Origin: Basidiobolus meristosporus CBS 931.73
Lineage: Eukaryota > Basidiobolomycota > Basidiobolomycetes > Basidiobolales > Basidiobolaceae
DNA: 64,000 bases
Direction of reading: 5' to 3'
Assembly (NCBI GenBank): GCA_002104905.1
Contig: MCFE01000210.1
Coordinates: forward strand, 62,001 to 126,000
Part shown: in pieces, positions 50,601 through 60,748 of the stretch
How positions within the stretch are numbered: the stretch's first letter is position 1
Layout of the letters: each line of letters opens with the position of its first letter
Notes under the pieces: model-generated
Database searches by the model: none
Told to the model about the DNA's origin: nothing
Seen by the model: the letters and a program-made list of their open reading frames with translations, nothing else
Position numbers and translations under genes: made by a program

Positions 50601-51211
50601 GTCAGTGTATGGCTTCCTTCACTGCTTCTAAGGTTTACTTGGATAGTTCCTCCTCCCACTGCATCAAGTGTTCTATTGTCACCCATGAAAACCTTCTTAA
50701 TTAGAATTTCTTGATATTGGGTAAAAAGTTCTTTTGGTGTGTAAAGTGTAGTTGGTGAGCCCACAGATTTCATTTCATCCACCAGCAGGGTAATTCTGTT
50801 AGTTAGATTTTTCATTTCTTCTCCTGGCAGCATCTTGGTAGTAAAGAATTTTTGTCTCAGATACATTTTTTTAGCAGCTGAATATGACTGGTAGGTGTCT
50901 TCTAATGATTTACAGGCATTCTTTGCTGTTTATGCTCTTGAGCATTGAATTAGCAATTTGTCTTTAACATTGAGGCAAATGCAGTTAAAGGCGCTTTGTT
51001 CTATCTTCTGGTACTTTAAGGCTTCCTCTCCCATGCTTTTAGGAGGGCATTCTTCTCCCGTGACAATATCCCAAAGGCCTCTCTCTTGTAGCAGCATCTT
51101 CATCTTTACCTTCCACACTTGGTAGTTAGATCCATTCAACTTTTCAGCAGAGGGAGAAATTCCAGTAATAGCAGTAGTAGGCATTGCAGAGAGTGAAAGC
51201 TTGGGGCTCAT
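47660..51211 (-). pseudogene. gag-pol of copia element A (internally deleted)
   Basis: Gag starts at 51211 (MSPKLSLSAMPTTAI) and is open to a stop at about 50930. A 467-codon frame (49463-50866) covers a gag piece fused at about 50748 to protease, then integrase with HRRFGH and HHEACIYGK, the DDE residues (HSDLCGP, IRSDNGGEYT, SPQQNGVTEH). Reverse transcriptase pieces follow (49025-49384, 48822-49136), then YVDDLIIATN and RNase H (47917-48750). The gag-protease deletion removes the CCHC knuckle and the DSGA active site, so it cannot act alone. Confidence 0.85.
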
Positions 51212-51216
51212 AATTC

Positions 51217-51566
51217 TGTTGTAAGAGTCTTGGAGATATTGGAAGTGACTGGGAGGACAAGTAGATTATGTAGTTTTTCACTTAATGAATTACTGAATGT
51301 AAAAGTAGCATTTATAATTTTACATGGTCTTGGCATAACAAACACAAAGAATAGGTTAAGGAAGGTCCCAAAAACATGGGTGCAGAGCTTGGGGCTGTAT
51401 GGACAATTTTGAGAATTTTCATGTTCTGGGTACCTGGTATTTTGGTGAAAATATTCTAAGTAAATCCCAACAAGGAATTAGGTCAGTATTTTCTAGGATA
51501 TTAAGGTAATGCTCTAAGTGACTAAATTAGGTGAATATTTAGGTGCAAATACATATTTTTACAACA
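51217..51566 (-). repeat. 5' LTR of copia element A
   Basis: 350 bases, TGTTGTAA...TTACAACA on plus. It is separated from the gag ATG (51209-51211) by a primer-binding site altered by a few bases. Confidence 0.88.
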
Positions 51567-54500
51567 GATAGAACACTTGATGCAGTGGGAGAAGGAACTA
51601 TCCAAGTAAACCTAAGAGCAGTGAGGGAAGCCATACACTGACCTTTAAAGAAATACTCTCTGTACCAGAAATAGCCAAGAACCTACTATCTGTAAGCAAG
51701 GCCACTGCAGAAGGACTCAGTTTCAGCTTTGACAATTCTGGATGCAAGATCACTGATCAAAATGGTGCCCATATTGCTTTGGGCATCAGAGATCAGAATC
51801 TTTACAAGTTGACTAATATTCCATCATATCTGGAAGCCAATACAAGTAACTTAAATGAAGAAACACCAATGCTTTGGCACAGGAGATTTGGACACATCAA
51901 TTTTGATAATTTGCGCAAAATGACCAAAGATCAGCTAATTTCTGGAGTAAAGATAGATCCCCCAGCTAATTTGGAGCACTGTAAAGCCTGCATATATGAG
52001 GCCCAAGCCAGACAATTGTTCAAGAGCTCAGTGTTGAGAAAAACAAAGAAAAAATTAGATCTATTTCACTCAGATCTGTGTGGACCTATGCCAAACTTAT
52101 CCTAAAGCGGGATGAAGTATTTAGTCACTTTTAATGATGATTATACTAGATACACATGGTTCTACTTCATAGAGAGAAAGGAAGATACTCTGTCTAAGCT
52201 CAGGGAGTTCAAAGGCATGGTGGAGAGAGAAACTGGTGGAAAATCAAGAAAATATGCTCTGACAATGGTGGAAAATATACCTCAAAACTCTTCATCCACT
52301 TCTGCAAAATTCATGGGATAAAGCAAGAGACTAGTGTACCATACTCCCCACAGCAAAATGGAGTAGCAGAACATGTTGACAGATTAATAATTGATATGGC
52401 AAGATCTATGATCCATAACCAATGATTATCCTATGATTTTTGGATAGAATCAGTAGCCACTGCTGTATATCTTAAGAAAAGAAGTTTTGACAGAATACTT
52501 TGTAACTCTACTTCATTTGAAGCATGGTATAGATACAGACCAAGTGCAGAACATCTAAGAATATTTGGGTGTACAGCATATGCCAAAAAACTGCCTGGAA
52601 ATCAATCAAAATTTGAGTCAAAAAGTGTAAAATGCATATTTTTGGGCTACTGCAATGAGAGTAAAGCATACAGACTCTACAATACCAGAGTAAAGTAGCT
52701 GATCAAGTCCAGGGATGTGTTGTTTGATGAAGATTCAAAATTTTATAAAAAATGACATCAGATGATGACAAGAATCTGATCTCAAATCCACCAATTGTGA
52801 GAATTGAATCAGAGCAAAACAATGAAAGTTTTTTCACTCCAGAGGACTCTACAACCATGGGTCAGCTAGAATCAGTGCCCAGGAATATCCCAGAAGTGAT
52901 CATTTCAGTATCAAATGCCGAGAGATCCAATCAGACAAGAAATAGCCCAAATTACTATATCAATGAGGGTTCAAACTCAGCCTATGCCTATTCAGTCCAT
53001 ATTGATGAACCCCAGACTGTAAAAGAGACCCTAAATAGCCCTCAGACAAAGTTTTGGAGATCTGCAATGACTGAGGAATATCAGGCCCTGATGGAAAATC
53101 AAACTTGGGACTTAGTCAAATTACCAATCAACCACAAATCAATTGGATGCAGATTGGTCTTCAAGAAAATATACAAGGCTGATGGTACAATTGAAGGATA
53201 CAAAGCAAGACTTGTAGCCAAAGTATACTCACAAACCAAAGGACTTGGCTATACTAAGACCTTTGCACTGGTAGCCAAGTTTAATTCCATCAGATTAATA
53301 TTGGCCATTGCAGCCAAGTCTAGGTTTTTTATTCATCAAATGGATGTAAAACTGCAATTTTGAATGGAGAACTTGATGAGGGCATGTAAATGGACCAGCC
53401 TGATGGGTTTGTTGACCAAGATAACCCACATTTGGTCTGCAAGCTTAAAAAGTCACTATATGGTCTCAAACAATCACCAAGAGCCTGGAATTACAAGATA
53501 GATTCTTATTTGGAATCTTTGAGTTTCAAAAGGAGTAATGCTGACTATTGTGTACACTATAAGCCAGATAGAGCAAGTCCAGTTCTATTAGCTCTATATG
53601 TAGATGATCTTATTATAGCCACTAATAACCTAGAAACATTGGAAGAGTCTAAATCCAGCCTATCTAAGGAGTTCAAGATGTTGAATCTAGGAGAACTCAG
53701 TTACTACTTAAGATCAAAGTCCTCCATAGACAGAGGTACCCAGACTATCACTCTTAGCCAATCCAAGTATATTCAAGATATACTAAAGAAGTACCAAATG
53801 GAAGACTGTAAACCAGCAGTTACCCCAATTGAAACCAACCTTAACTTGGTTAAAACTCAACCAAATCAAGAGAGCTTAGTGCCATCTGAAAGCCCTGAGT
53901 TTCCTTATCCATCTATGGTTGGTAGTCTGATGTATATCATGCTAGGAACATGTCCAGATATCTCATATTCAGTGGGAGTTGTCAGCCAACATAATTAGAA
54001 CCATGAATCTGATCATATTGCAGCATTTAAGCGGATTTTTAGATACCTAAAAGGAACTGTGATGTCTGCTTAAAATACACTTATAAGAATTCAGAACAGG
54101 ATCTTGTGGGATACTCTGAAGCTGATTGGGGACAAAATTTAGAAGACAGAAGATCCACCACAGGATACACCTTTCTTTACTGTAAAGGAGCAATTTCATG
54201 GAATTCAAGAAAGCAACCAACCGTAGCACTTTTGACCACAGAGGCAGAGTACATGGCAGCCTGTGAAGCTACAAAAGAAGCAATGTGGTTAAGAAAACTT
54301 GTTACAGACTTAGGCCTATATCAAAACTCACCTATTACTCTATTTCAAGATAATCAAGGATGTATACAGTTAGGTAGAAATCCAACTTTTCATGCTAGAA
54401 CCATGCACATAGATTTTAGAAATCATTTCATACGTGAAGCTATAGAGAATAACTTAGCTAGCTTAGCTTACTGTCCTACAGATGAAATGATTGCAGATAT

Positions 54501-54586
54501 ATTTACAAACCGTTAGCTAGAGACAAGTTTGAATATCTTAGGTCAAAATTAGGACTAGTCAGTATGAGCATTTAGCTGAGTGGGAG

Positions 54587-54934
54587 TGTTGTAAAAATTT
54601 GTAATCCACCTAAATATTCACCTACCTTAGTCACTCAGATCATTACATTCAAATCCTAGAGAATACTGACCAAATTCCTTGTCAGGATTTACTTAGAATA
54701 TTTTCACCAAAATACCAGGTACCCAGAACATGAAAATTCTCAAAGTTGTCCAAACAGCCCCAAACTTTGCACACATGTTCTTGGGACCTTCCTTAACCTA
54801 TTCTACATGTTTGTAATGCCAAGACCTGGTAAAAGTATAAATACTACTTTTACATTCAATAAATCATTGAGTGAAAACCACATAATCTACTTGTTCTCCT
54901 AGTCACTTCCAATAACTCCAAGACTCTTAAAACA
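54587..54934 (+). repeat. 3' LTR of copia element B
   Basis: 348 bases, starting TGTTGTAA and ending CTTAAAACA (degraded TTACAACA). The GAATT target duplication follows at 54935-54939. Confidence 0.87.
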
Positions 54935-54939
54935 GAATT

Positions 54940-57478
54940 ATGACCAAGTTAAGATTTGTCTCCATTGGGGTAGCTGCCATTTTACAGGACTCCATTTGGT
55001 ACTTCTTTAGTATATCTTGAATATACTTGGATTGGCTTAGGGTGATAGTCTGGGTACTTATGTCTATGGAGGACTTTGATTTTAAGTAGTAACTGAGTTC
55101 TCCTGGATTGTACATCTTGAACTTTGTAGATAGGCTGGATTTAGTCTCTTCCAATGTTTCTAGATTATTGGCAGCTATAATAAGAACATCCATTTATATA
55201 GCTAATAGAGCTTGATTTGCTTTGTATGGCTTAGAGTATATACTAACTTAATCCCTAAGTAGTAACTGAGCTCTCCTAGATTGGATATCTTGAACTCCTT
55301 GGATAGACTGGATTTAGACTCTTCCAATGTTTCTAGGCTATTGGTGGCTATAACAAGATCATCCACATATAGAGCTAATAGAACTGGATTTGCTCTATCA
55401 GGCTTATGGTATATATTATAGTCAGCATAACTCCTTTTGAAACTCAAAGATTCCAGATAAGAATCTATCTTGCAATTCCAGTTTCTTGGTGATTGTCTGA
55501 GACCATATAGAGATTTTTTAAGCTTGCAGAGCAAATAAGAGTTATCTTGGTAAACAAACACATCAGGCTGGCTTGTATACATGTCTTCAGCAAGTACTCA
55601 GTTCAAAAATGCAGGTTTTATACACATTTGATGTATAAAAAACTTTTATTTGGCTGCAATAGTCAATAATAATCTGAAGGAATTCAACTTGGCTACCAAT
55701 GCAAAGGTCTTAGTACAGTCAAGTCCTTTTGTTTGGTAGTATCTTTTAGCCACCAGTCTTGCTCTGTATATTTTAATAGTACTATAAGCCTTGCATTTTG
55801 TCTTGAAGACCCATCTTCATCCAATTGATTTTTGATTGATTGGGTATTTGACTAAGTCCCAAGTTTGATTTTGCATCAGGGTCTGATATTCCTTAGTCAT
55901 TGCAGTTCTCCAAGACTCTGTCTGAGGGGTATATGGGGCCACTTTCACAGTCTTTTGCTCATCCATATCAGCTATAAGCATTGGCTAAGTTTGTACCCTC
56001 ATTGATATGGTAATCTGGGCAATTTCTTGTCCGGTTGGAACTCCTGGCATTTGATACTGGAATGATCACTTCTGAATATTCCTGGGCACTACTTCAGGCT
56101 GATCCACAGTTGTAGAGTTCTCTGTTGCATTGCTCTGATTCAATTTTGACAATTGGTGGACTTGAGAACTGATTTTTGTCATCATCTGATGTCATTTTTT
56201 GTGAAAGTTTTGAATTTTCATCAAGCAACACATCCCTGGACTTGATCAGCTTCTTTGCTTTGGTATTGTAGAGTCTCTATGCCCTACTCTCATTGTGGTA
56301 GCCCAAAAATATGAATTTTTGACTTTTTGGCTCAAATTTTGACTGATATCTGGGCAGTTTCTTGGCATATGCTATGCACCCAAATATTCCTAGTTTTTCT
56401 GCAGTTGATTTGTGTCCATACTATGCTTCACATGGAATATAATTGCAAACTGTTTTATAATAACACCTATTTCTAAGTTATACAGCTGTGGCAACTTATT
56501 CTGCGTAAAAGTTATAGGATAATTTTTGATCATGGATAGCTGATCTTACCATATCTATTATTGATATATATGCATGTTTTGCTATTCCATTTTGCTGCGC
56601 AGAGTATGGTACAGCAGTGTCCTGCTTTATCCCATGAATTTTGCAGAAGTGGATGAAGAGTTTTGATGTATATTCTCCACCATTGTCAGAGCATATTTTC
56701 TTGATTTTTGCACCAGTTTCACTCTCCACCATGCCTTTGAACTCCCTGAGCTTAGACAGAGTTTCTTCCTTTCTCTCCATGAAGTAGACCCATGTGTATC
56801 TTGTATAATCATCATTAAAAGTGACTAAATACTTCATTGTTTCCCTTATATGCAGGTTCTACAGAGCTCCAAGCTAGATGGGAGATCAATTTTTATTCCA
56901 GAAATTAGCTGATGTGTGATTGTTTTGCTCAGATAATTAAAATTGATGTGTCCAAATCTCCTGTGCCAATGCAGGGGTGTTTTGTCATTTAACCTACCTA
57001 TATTGACTTCCTGATATGATGGAATATAAGCAAACCTGTATAGATTCTGATCTCTGATACCCAAAGCAATATGGGCACCATGCTGATCAGTGATCCTGCA
57101 TCCAGAATTGCCAAAGTTGAGACTAAGTCCTTCCGCTGTAGCTTTGCTTACAGATAGTAGTTTCTTGGCCATTTCTGGTACATAGAGTGCTTCTCTTAAG
57201 GCTAATGTAAGGCTTCCTTCACTGCTTCTAAGGTTTACTTGGATAGTTCCTTCTCCCACTGCATCAAGTGTTTTATTGTTACCCATGAATATATTCCTAA
57301 TTAGAATTTCTTGATCTTGGGTAAAAAGTATTCTTTGGTGTGTGTAAAATATCAAAATGCTTCAAAGTCAGTTTACCACATCTGAGAATCCTTGTTTGTG
57401 ATCTTATTTGGTGTGGATATCAATAATCTATCTTATATTGTTACAGCATTTCCAGATTCAAACTTTTGCTGATTACAT
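54940..57478 (-). pseudogene. gag-pol remnant of copia element C
   Basis: In minus order: gag end and protease remnants (57356-57478, degraded zinc-knuckle-to-protease linker), protease to integrase (56846-57355, with LELCRTCI zinc residues), integrase core (56496-56837), a degraded linker, reverse transcriptase start (55202-55582) and a second, partly repeated RT piece (54927-55193). There are many stops. The rest of RT and RNase H is at 45477-45989. Confidence 0.75.
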
Positions 57479-58365
57479 CTCATTATGAGAGCTGGTCTTA
57501 TGCAGTCTGACTAATTTTGCAAAGCTTACAGTACTGCATTCAGTATCAATGAAGCACAAACATATCCAATATATTTGATGGCAAACATTACAAACAGCTA
57601 AGATGCAAGGGCTACTTTGAAGGTGTGTATGACCATGCCTTTGCATTAGCACTTGATGGACTCTCATTAAACAAATACTCTGCCAGCAAATCCTGCTGGC
57701 CACTGATTCTCATCAGTCTGAATCTGCGGCCCATCTTACAGTATCAGAGCAATAATCTGATGGTAGTCTCACTGGTATCTGGGCCTAAATCACTGTCCAA
57801 CCTGGATAGATACCTGTATGCATTACAGAATAAATTTTGAATGCTCTCCAGCAGGATAACAGTAAATGACCATCATGGAAAAGCACATGTTATTAAATGG
57901 ATTGGAGATACCTCAGCCATCAGCAAGATAGCAGGTCTTTCCAGGCACAATGAATGGTATTACTGTCAAATGTGTGAGATCCAGGGGATTTACTCCATAA
58001 CTCACACACATTATTATTACCCAAACACCAGCACTAAGAACATCATCTTCCCACACAGAGAACATGCAGAAGTCAGCATGTAATTGCAGCAAAGTTGGCA
58101 AGCTATAAGTCATTGGCCAGAATATGGAATCATTCAAAAACTGGAGATACTTAAGATAGATGGTATCTGTTGGAGCAAAAGCTCTCCAGTGGGAGCAATG
58201 CATTTGCTTTTCAACAATATCCCTATACTGATGACCAAGTTGTACATGGGGCATATCATGCTAAATGAGCCCTTTGAGATACCAGAGAAATTTGTAAGAA
58301 TTGGCAAGATATTACAGAGTTTCCTCCACCCTAAGTACTTCTCACAGGCTCCAATTACCCTATGA
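57479..58365 (+). pseudogene. Tnp2-like (CACTA/Plavaka-type) transposase fragment, plus strand
   Basis: Plus-strand frames of 57560-57840, 57841-58083 and 58084-58365 read through as one protein apart from single stops. Marks are FDGKHYKQLRCKGYFEGVYD, ALALDGLSLNKYSASKSCWP, NLRPILQYQ, SGPKSLSNLDRYL, WYYCQMCEIQGIY, DGICWSKSSPVGAMHLLFNN and PFEIPEKFVRIGKIL. This order (DGF...WP..LNL..P...R, GP..P.N.D..L, CR.C..G, D..H..N) resembles Tnp2-like transposases of fungal Plavaka/CACTA elements. It starts where element C stops. No terminal repeats were identified. Confidence 0.55.
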
Positions 58366-58599
58366 AAAATAATTTGGTTCCGCAGGTGGATCTGATCCGG
58401 ATCATCCGTCAAGATTCCGCTCAGAGACCAATATAATAGTAGCAGCTTGGAATTAGTGACCCTCCTGACGATCTTATAACAAGATCATGACGGTGTTTTG
58501 CAAATTTTACAGCCAAATAGAGGGATAATACTTGACAATTTTTGATTGGTGCTGTGACAATATTTGCATGTTATTGTTGCAGTCTTTCAGCACTCTATT

Positions 58600-60150
58600 A
58601 CTATTTTAAGTGGATCCAGTTGGCCAGGACTTCCAATTGCCTTATATGGCAAGAAACTTGACAGTATTTTGACGGCCTCACAGCAAGACTCTGATGGCTT
58701 TTTCTTAGCAGTATGATGGCCTGCCGCTGGTTCTGCATAATACAACCGTACCAATTTACCAAATGGTATTTCCTTTTTCTACCTCCCCTTGTGCAATTCA
58801 TATATTCCATTGTAGAATCACCTTTCTTTATTTGCTTACCCACTACTACCTTGGGTATTCCACATATAGTTTGAATCAAAAAAAACTATGGCCTCCTGCT
58901 TACTAACCTCTACAAACACCCACACCTGCTGCAATTGACATACTTCTATCATCTCAACTTTACGGCTTTTTAGTGTGATACTTGCAAAGTTGCCATATAC
59001 CTTGCACTACTGGTAGCATACACATCTTGCAAACATATGCTTGGTTGTTGCCACTTCTGCCATGAATGCCTCCTGAATATTGGCAAAGAACATCTTGGTA
59101 TTTAGCCAATATATTCCTTCTTCCTGCTGGATTATAGTGCCCCTTATAGGTGCGCGCTGGCTTTTGTTTGTGTGAATTCCGTATTGAATGGTGTAGAAGT
59201 TGGCTTGTGACCATGAGAAATCCGGCATATCTTGGTGGAGTTTTCCTGATAAAAATTAGTTGCTTGTTGCACCCAACCCAACTTTGCATAACTTAACTGA
59301 TTACCCATGCATTGGGGCTGCTTAGCTTCGTAATGCCATAGGCATAGGTGTCTCCATGTGCACATATGTCCTCAGTATTTTCCAACTCTTTCTGGTTATC
59401 CTCCATGTGCCAACTCATCACATCCATGACGGACTTGAAGGTAATATTCTTGATGAGATTGGGATATGGTAGTACCTGCAACTTGGCTTGTCTTCCTATC
59501 TCCCCACACATCCACTCCATAGGAAACTCCCAAAAGGTGAAGCAAGGCCCAATATTCTCCACAAACCATGCAAGATGGAGTAGAGAATGGATACAGTAGC
59601 AGCAGATATCTAGATGTTCAGCTTTATGTTTGTAGAATAGCCGCTCAAATCCCATCACAAACTCCTCACACAACAGCTGCAGATGTGTCAAGTTGGCATT
59701 GGTGATCCACTTCTGGATAAATATTCCTACAATGTCTACATATGACTCCCAATTCTTCCAATGTACTCTTGGTAGGAATGGCTTCAGAGCACCACCTGAA
59801 TAAATACATATCCAGTTCATCCAGTCTTTGCATTTGTATTGTTACATATGCATATGAATATTAGTTGGAGCCGGTGAGAGGTACTTAGGGTAGCAGATAC
59901 TCTGTAATATATAGCCAATTTTTTCAAATTTTTCTGGTATCTCAAAGGGCTCATTTAGCTTGAAATGCCCCATGTAGAACTTGGTCATCAGTATAGGGAT
60001 ATTGTTGAAAAGCAAATGCATTGCTCCCAGTGGAAAGCTTTTGGTCCAACAGATACCATCTATCTTAAGTATCTCTGGTTTCCAATTGATTCCGTATTCT
60101 GGCCAATGGCTTATAGCTTGCCAACTTTGCTGCAATTGCATGCTTGCTCC
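58600..60150 (-). pseudogene. Tnp2-like transposase fragment, minus strand
   Basis: Minus-strand remnants continue the same family. 59842-60150 repeats the plus copy (WPEYGIN..., DGICWTKSFPLGAMHLLFNN, PFEIPEKFEKIG). 59293-59820 holds the downstream region (HLDICCYCIHSLLHLAWFVE, IGPCFTFWEFPMEWMCGEIG). 58960-59289 and 58601-58879 hold the C-terminal part (KKGDSTMEYMNC, NWYGC). Together with the plus fragment it forms an inverted pair with arms at about 58066-58365 and 59860-60143. It is cut at its 5' side by an LTR at 60151. Confidence 0.55.
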
Positions 60151-60385
60151 TGTTGTAAAAATTTGTAATTCCACCTAAATATTCACCTACCTTAGTCACT
60201 CAGATCATTACATTCAAATCCTAGAGAATACTGACCAAATTCCTTGTCAGGATTTACTTAGAATATTTTCACCAAAATACCAGGTACCCAGAACATGAAA
60301 ATTCTCAAAGTTGTCCAAACAGCCCCAAACTTTGCACACATGTTCTTGGGACCTTCCTTAACCTATTCTACATGTTTGTAATGCC
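60151..60385 (+). repeat. 5' part of copia LTR E, interrupted by element D
   Basis: 235 bases from TGTTGTAA up to ...TTTGTAATGCC, then element D begins with its own TGTTGTAA at 60386. The rest of this LTR should lie beyond D's 3' LTR, outside the window. The left flank is GCTCC. Confidence 0.8.
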
Positions 60386-60735
60386 TGTTGTAAAAAATTC
60401 GTATTTCCACCTAAATATTCACCTAACTTAGTCACTTAGATCATTACCTTCAAATCCTAGAAAATACTGACCAAATTTCTTGTCGGGATTTACTTAGAAT
60501 ATTTTCACCAAAATACCAGGTACCCAGAACATGAAAATTCTCAAAGTTGTCCAAACAGCCCCAAACTTTGCACACATGTTCTTGGGACCTTCCTTAACCT
60601 ATTCTACGTGTTTGTAATGCCAAGACCAGGTAAAAGTATAAATACCACTTTTACATTCAATAAATCATTAAGTGAAAACCACATAATCTACTTGTTCTCC
60701 CAATCACTTCCAATATCTCCAAGACTCTTACAACA
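60386..60735 (+). repeat. 5' LTR of copia element D
   Basis: 350 bases, TGTTGTAA...TTACAACA. A TATAAATAC core lies inside an inverted repeat at 60630-60654 and AATAAA follows near 60659, so promoter and poly(A) signals can both be seen. Confidence 0.88.
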
Positions 60736-60748
60736 GGTTATGAGCCCC
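60736..60748 (+). promoter_or_regulatory. primer-binding site, half initiator tRNA-Met type
   Basis: GGTTATGAGCCCC abuts the LTR. Its reverse complement contains GGGCTCATAACC, which matches, from memory, the anticodon arm of fungal initiator tRNA-Met (anticodon CAT). This is the half-tRNA priming known for Drosophila copia and yeast Ty5, rather than priming from the tRNA 3' end. The gag ATG (60740-60742) lies inside the site. Confidence 0.7.

Larger units (their letters stand above)
47304..51566 (-). mobile_element. copia element A (innermost, minus)
   Basis: Full two-LTR copy: LTRs 47304-47653 (3') and 51217-51566 (5'), 350 bases each. Total length is 4,263 bases. Flanks are AATAG (47299-47303) and GATAG (51567-51571), a 5-base target duplication with one mismatch. 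The interrupted sequence is the protease region of element B. The element is shorter than its relatives because about 430 bases of gag C terminus, zinc knuckle and protease start are missing. Confidence 0.88.
46342..54575 (+). pseudogene. gag-pol of copia element B (broken)
   Basis: The ATG at 46342 lies in the primer-binding site. The gag frame meets a stop just after SNNQV (46438-46440), reopens for 184 codons (46444-46998), and hits another stop before the CCHC knuckle (CNHCKRKGHTSDWC). Element A interrupts it at 47304. After 51572 it resumes in protease, with integrase zinc residues HRRFGH and EHCKACIYE, catalytic-region remnants, reverse transcriptase with YVDDLI (53390-53998), and RNase H (54106-54516). 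It ends at about 54573. Several frame breaks make it non-functional. Confidence 0.82.
45990..54934 (+). mobile_element. copia element B (plus), inserted in C and split by A
   Basis: LTRs are 45990-46337 and 54587-54934, flanked by a perfect GAATT duplication. The internal region is 46338-47303 plus 51572-54586, interrupted by element A. Net length without A is about 4.7 kb, a normal copia size. A purine-rich tract (GAGTGGGAG) ends at 54586 directly before the 3' LTR. Gag, zinc knuckle, protease, integrase, reverse transcriptase (YVDDLIIATN) and RNase H (TEAEYMAA, DNQGCIQL) are all traceable but broken by stops and shifts. Confidence 0.88.
45129..57478 (-). mobile_element. copia element C (outermost, minus), split by element B
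   Basis: The 3' LTR is 45129-45476. The internal region is 45477-45989 plus 54940-57478, rejoined across element B, whose GAATT duplication lies at 45985-45989 and 54935-54939. The sequence either side of B reads as one continuous reverse transcriptase segment. Remaining domains in minus order are gag end and protease (57100-57478), integrase, reverse transcriptase (ALYVDDL) and RNase H end (45488-45715). It stops at about 57478 without gag start or 5' LTR. There are many stops, and part of RT is locally duplicated (54960-55230 versus 55243-55500). Confidence 0.78.

Noticed and set aside
45129-57478. Single large novel element of 12 kb
   Set aside because: Target duplications and internal LTRs show it is three nested ordinary copia copies, not one composite element.
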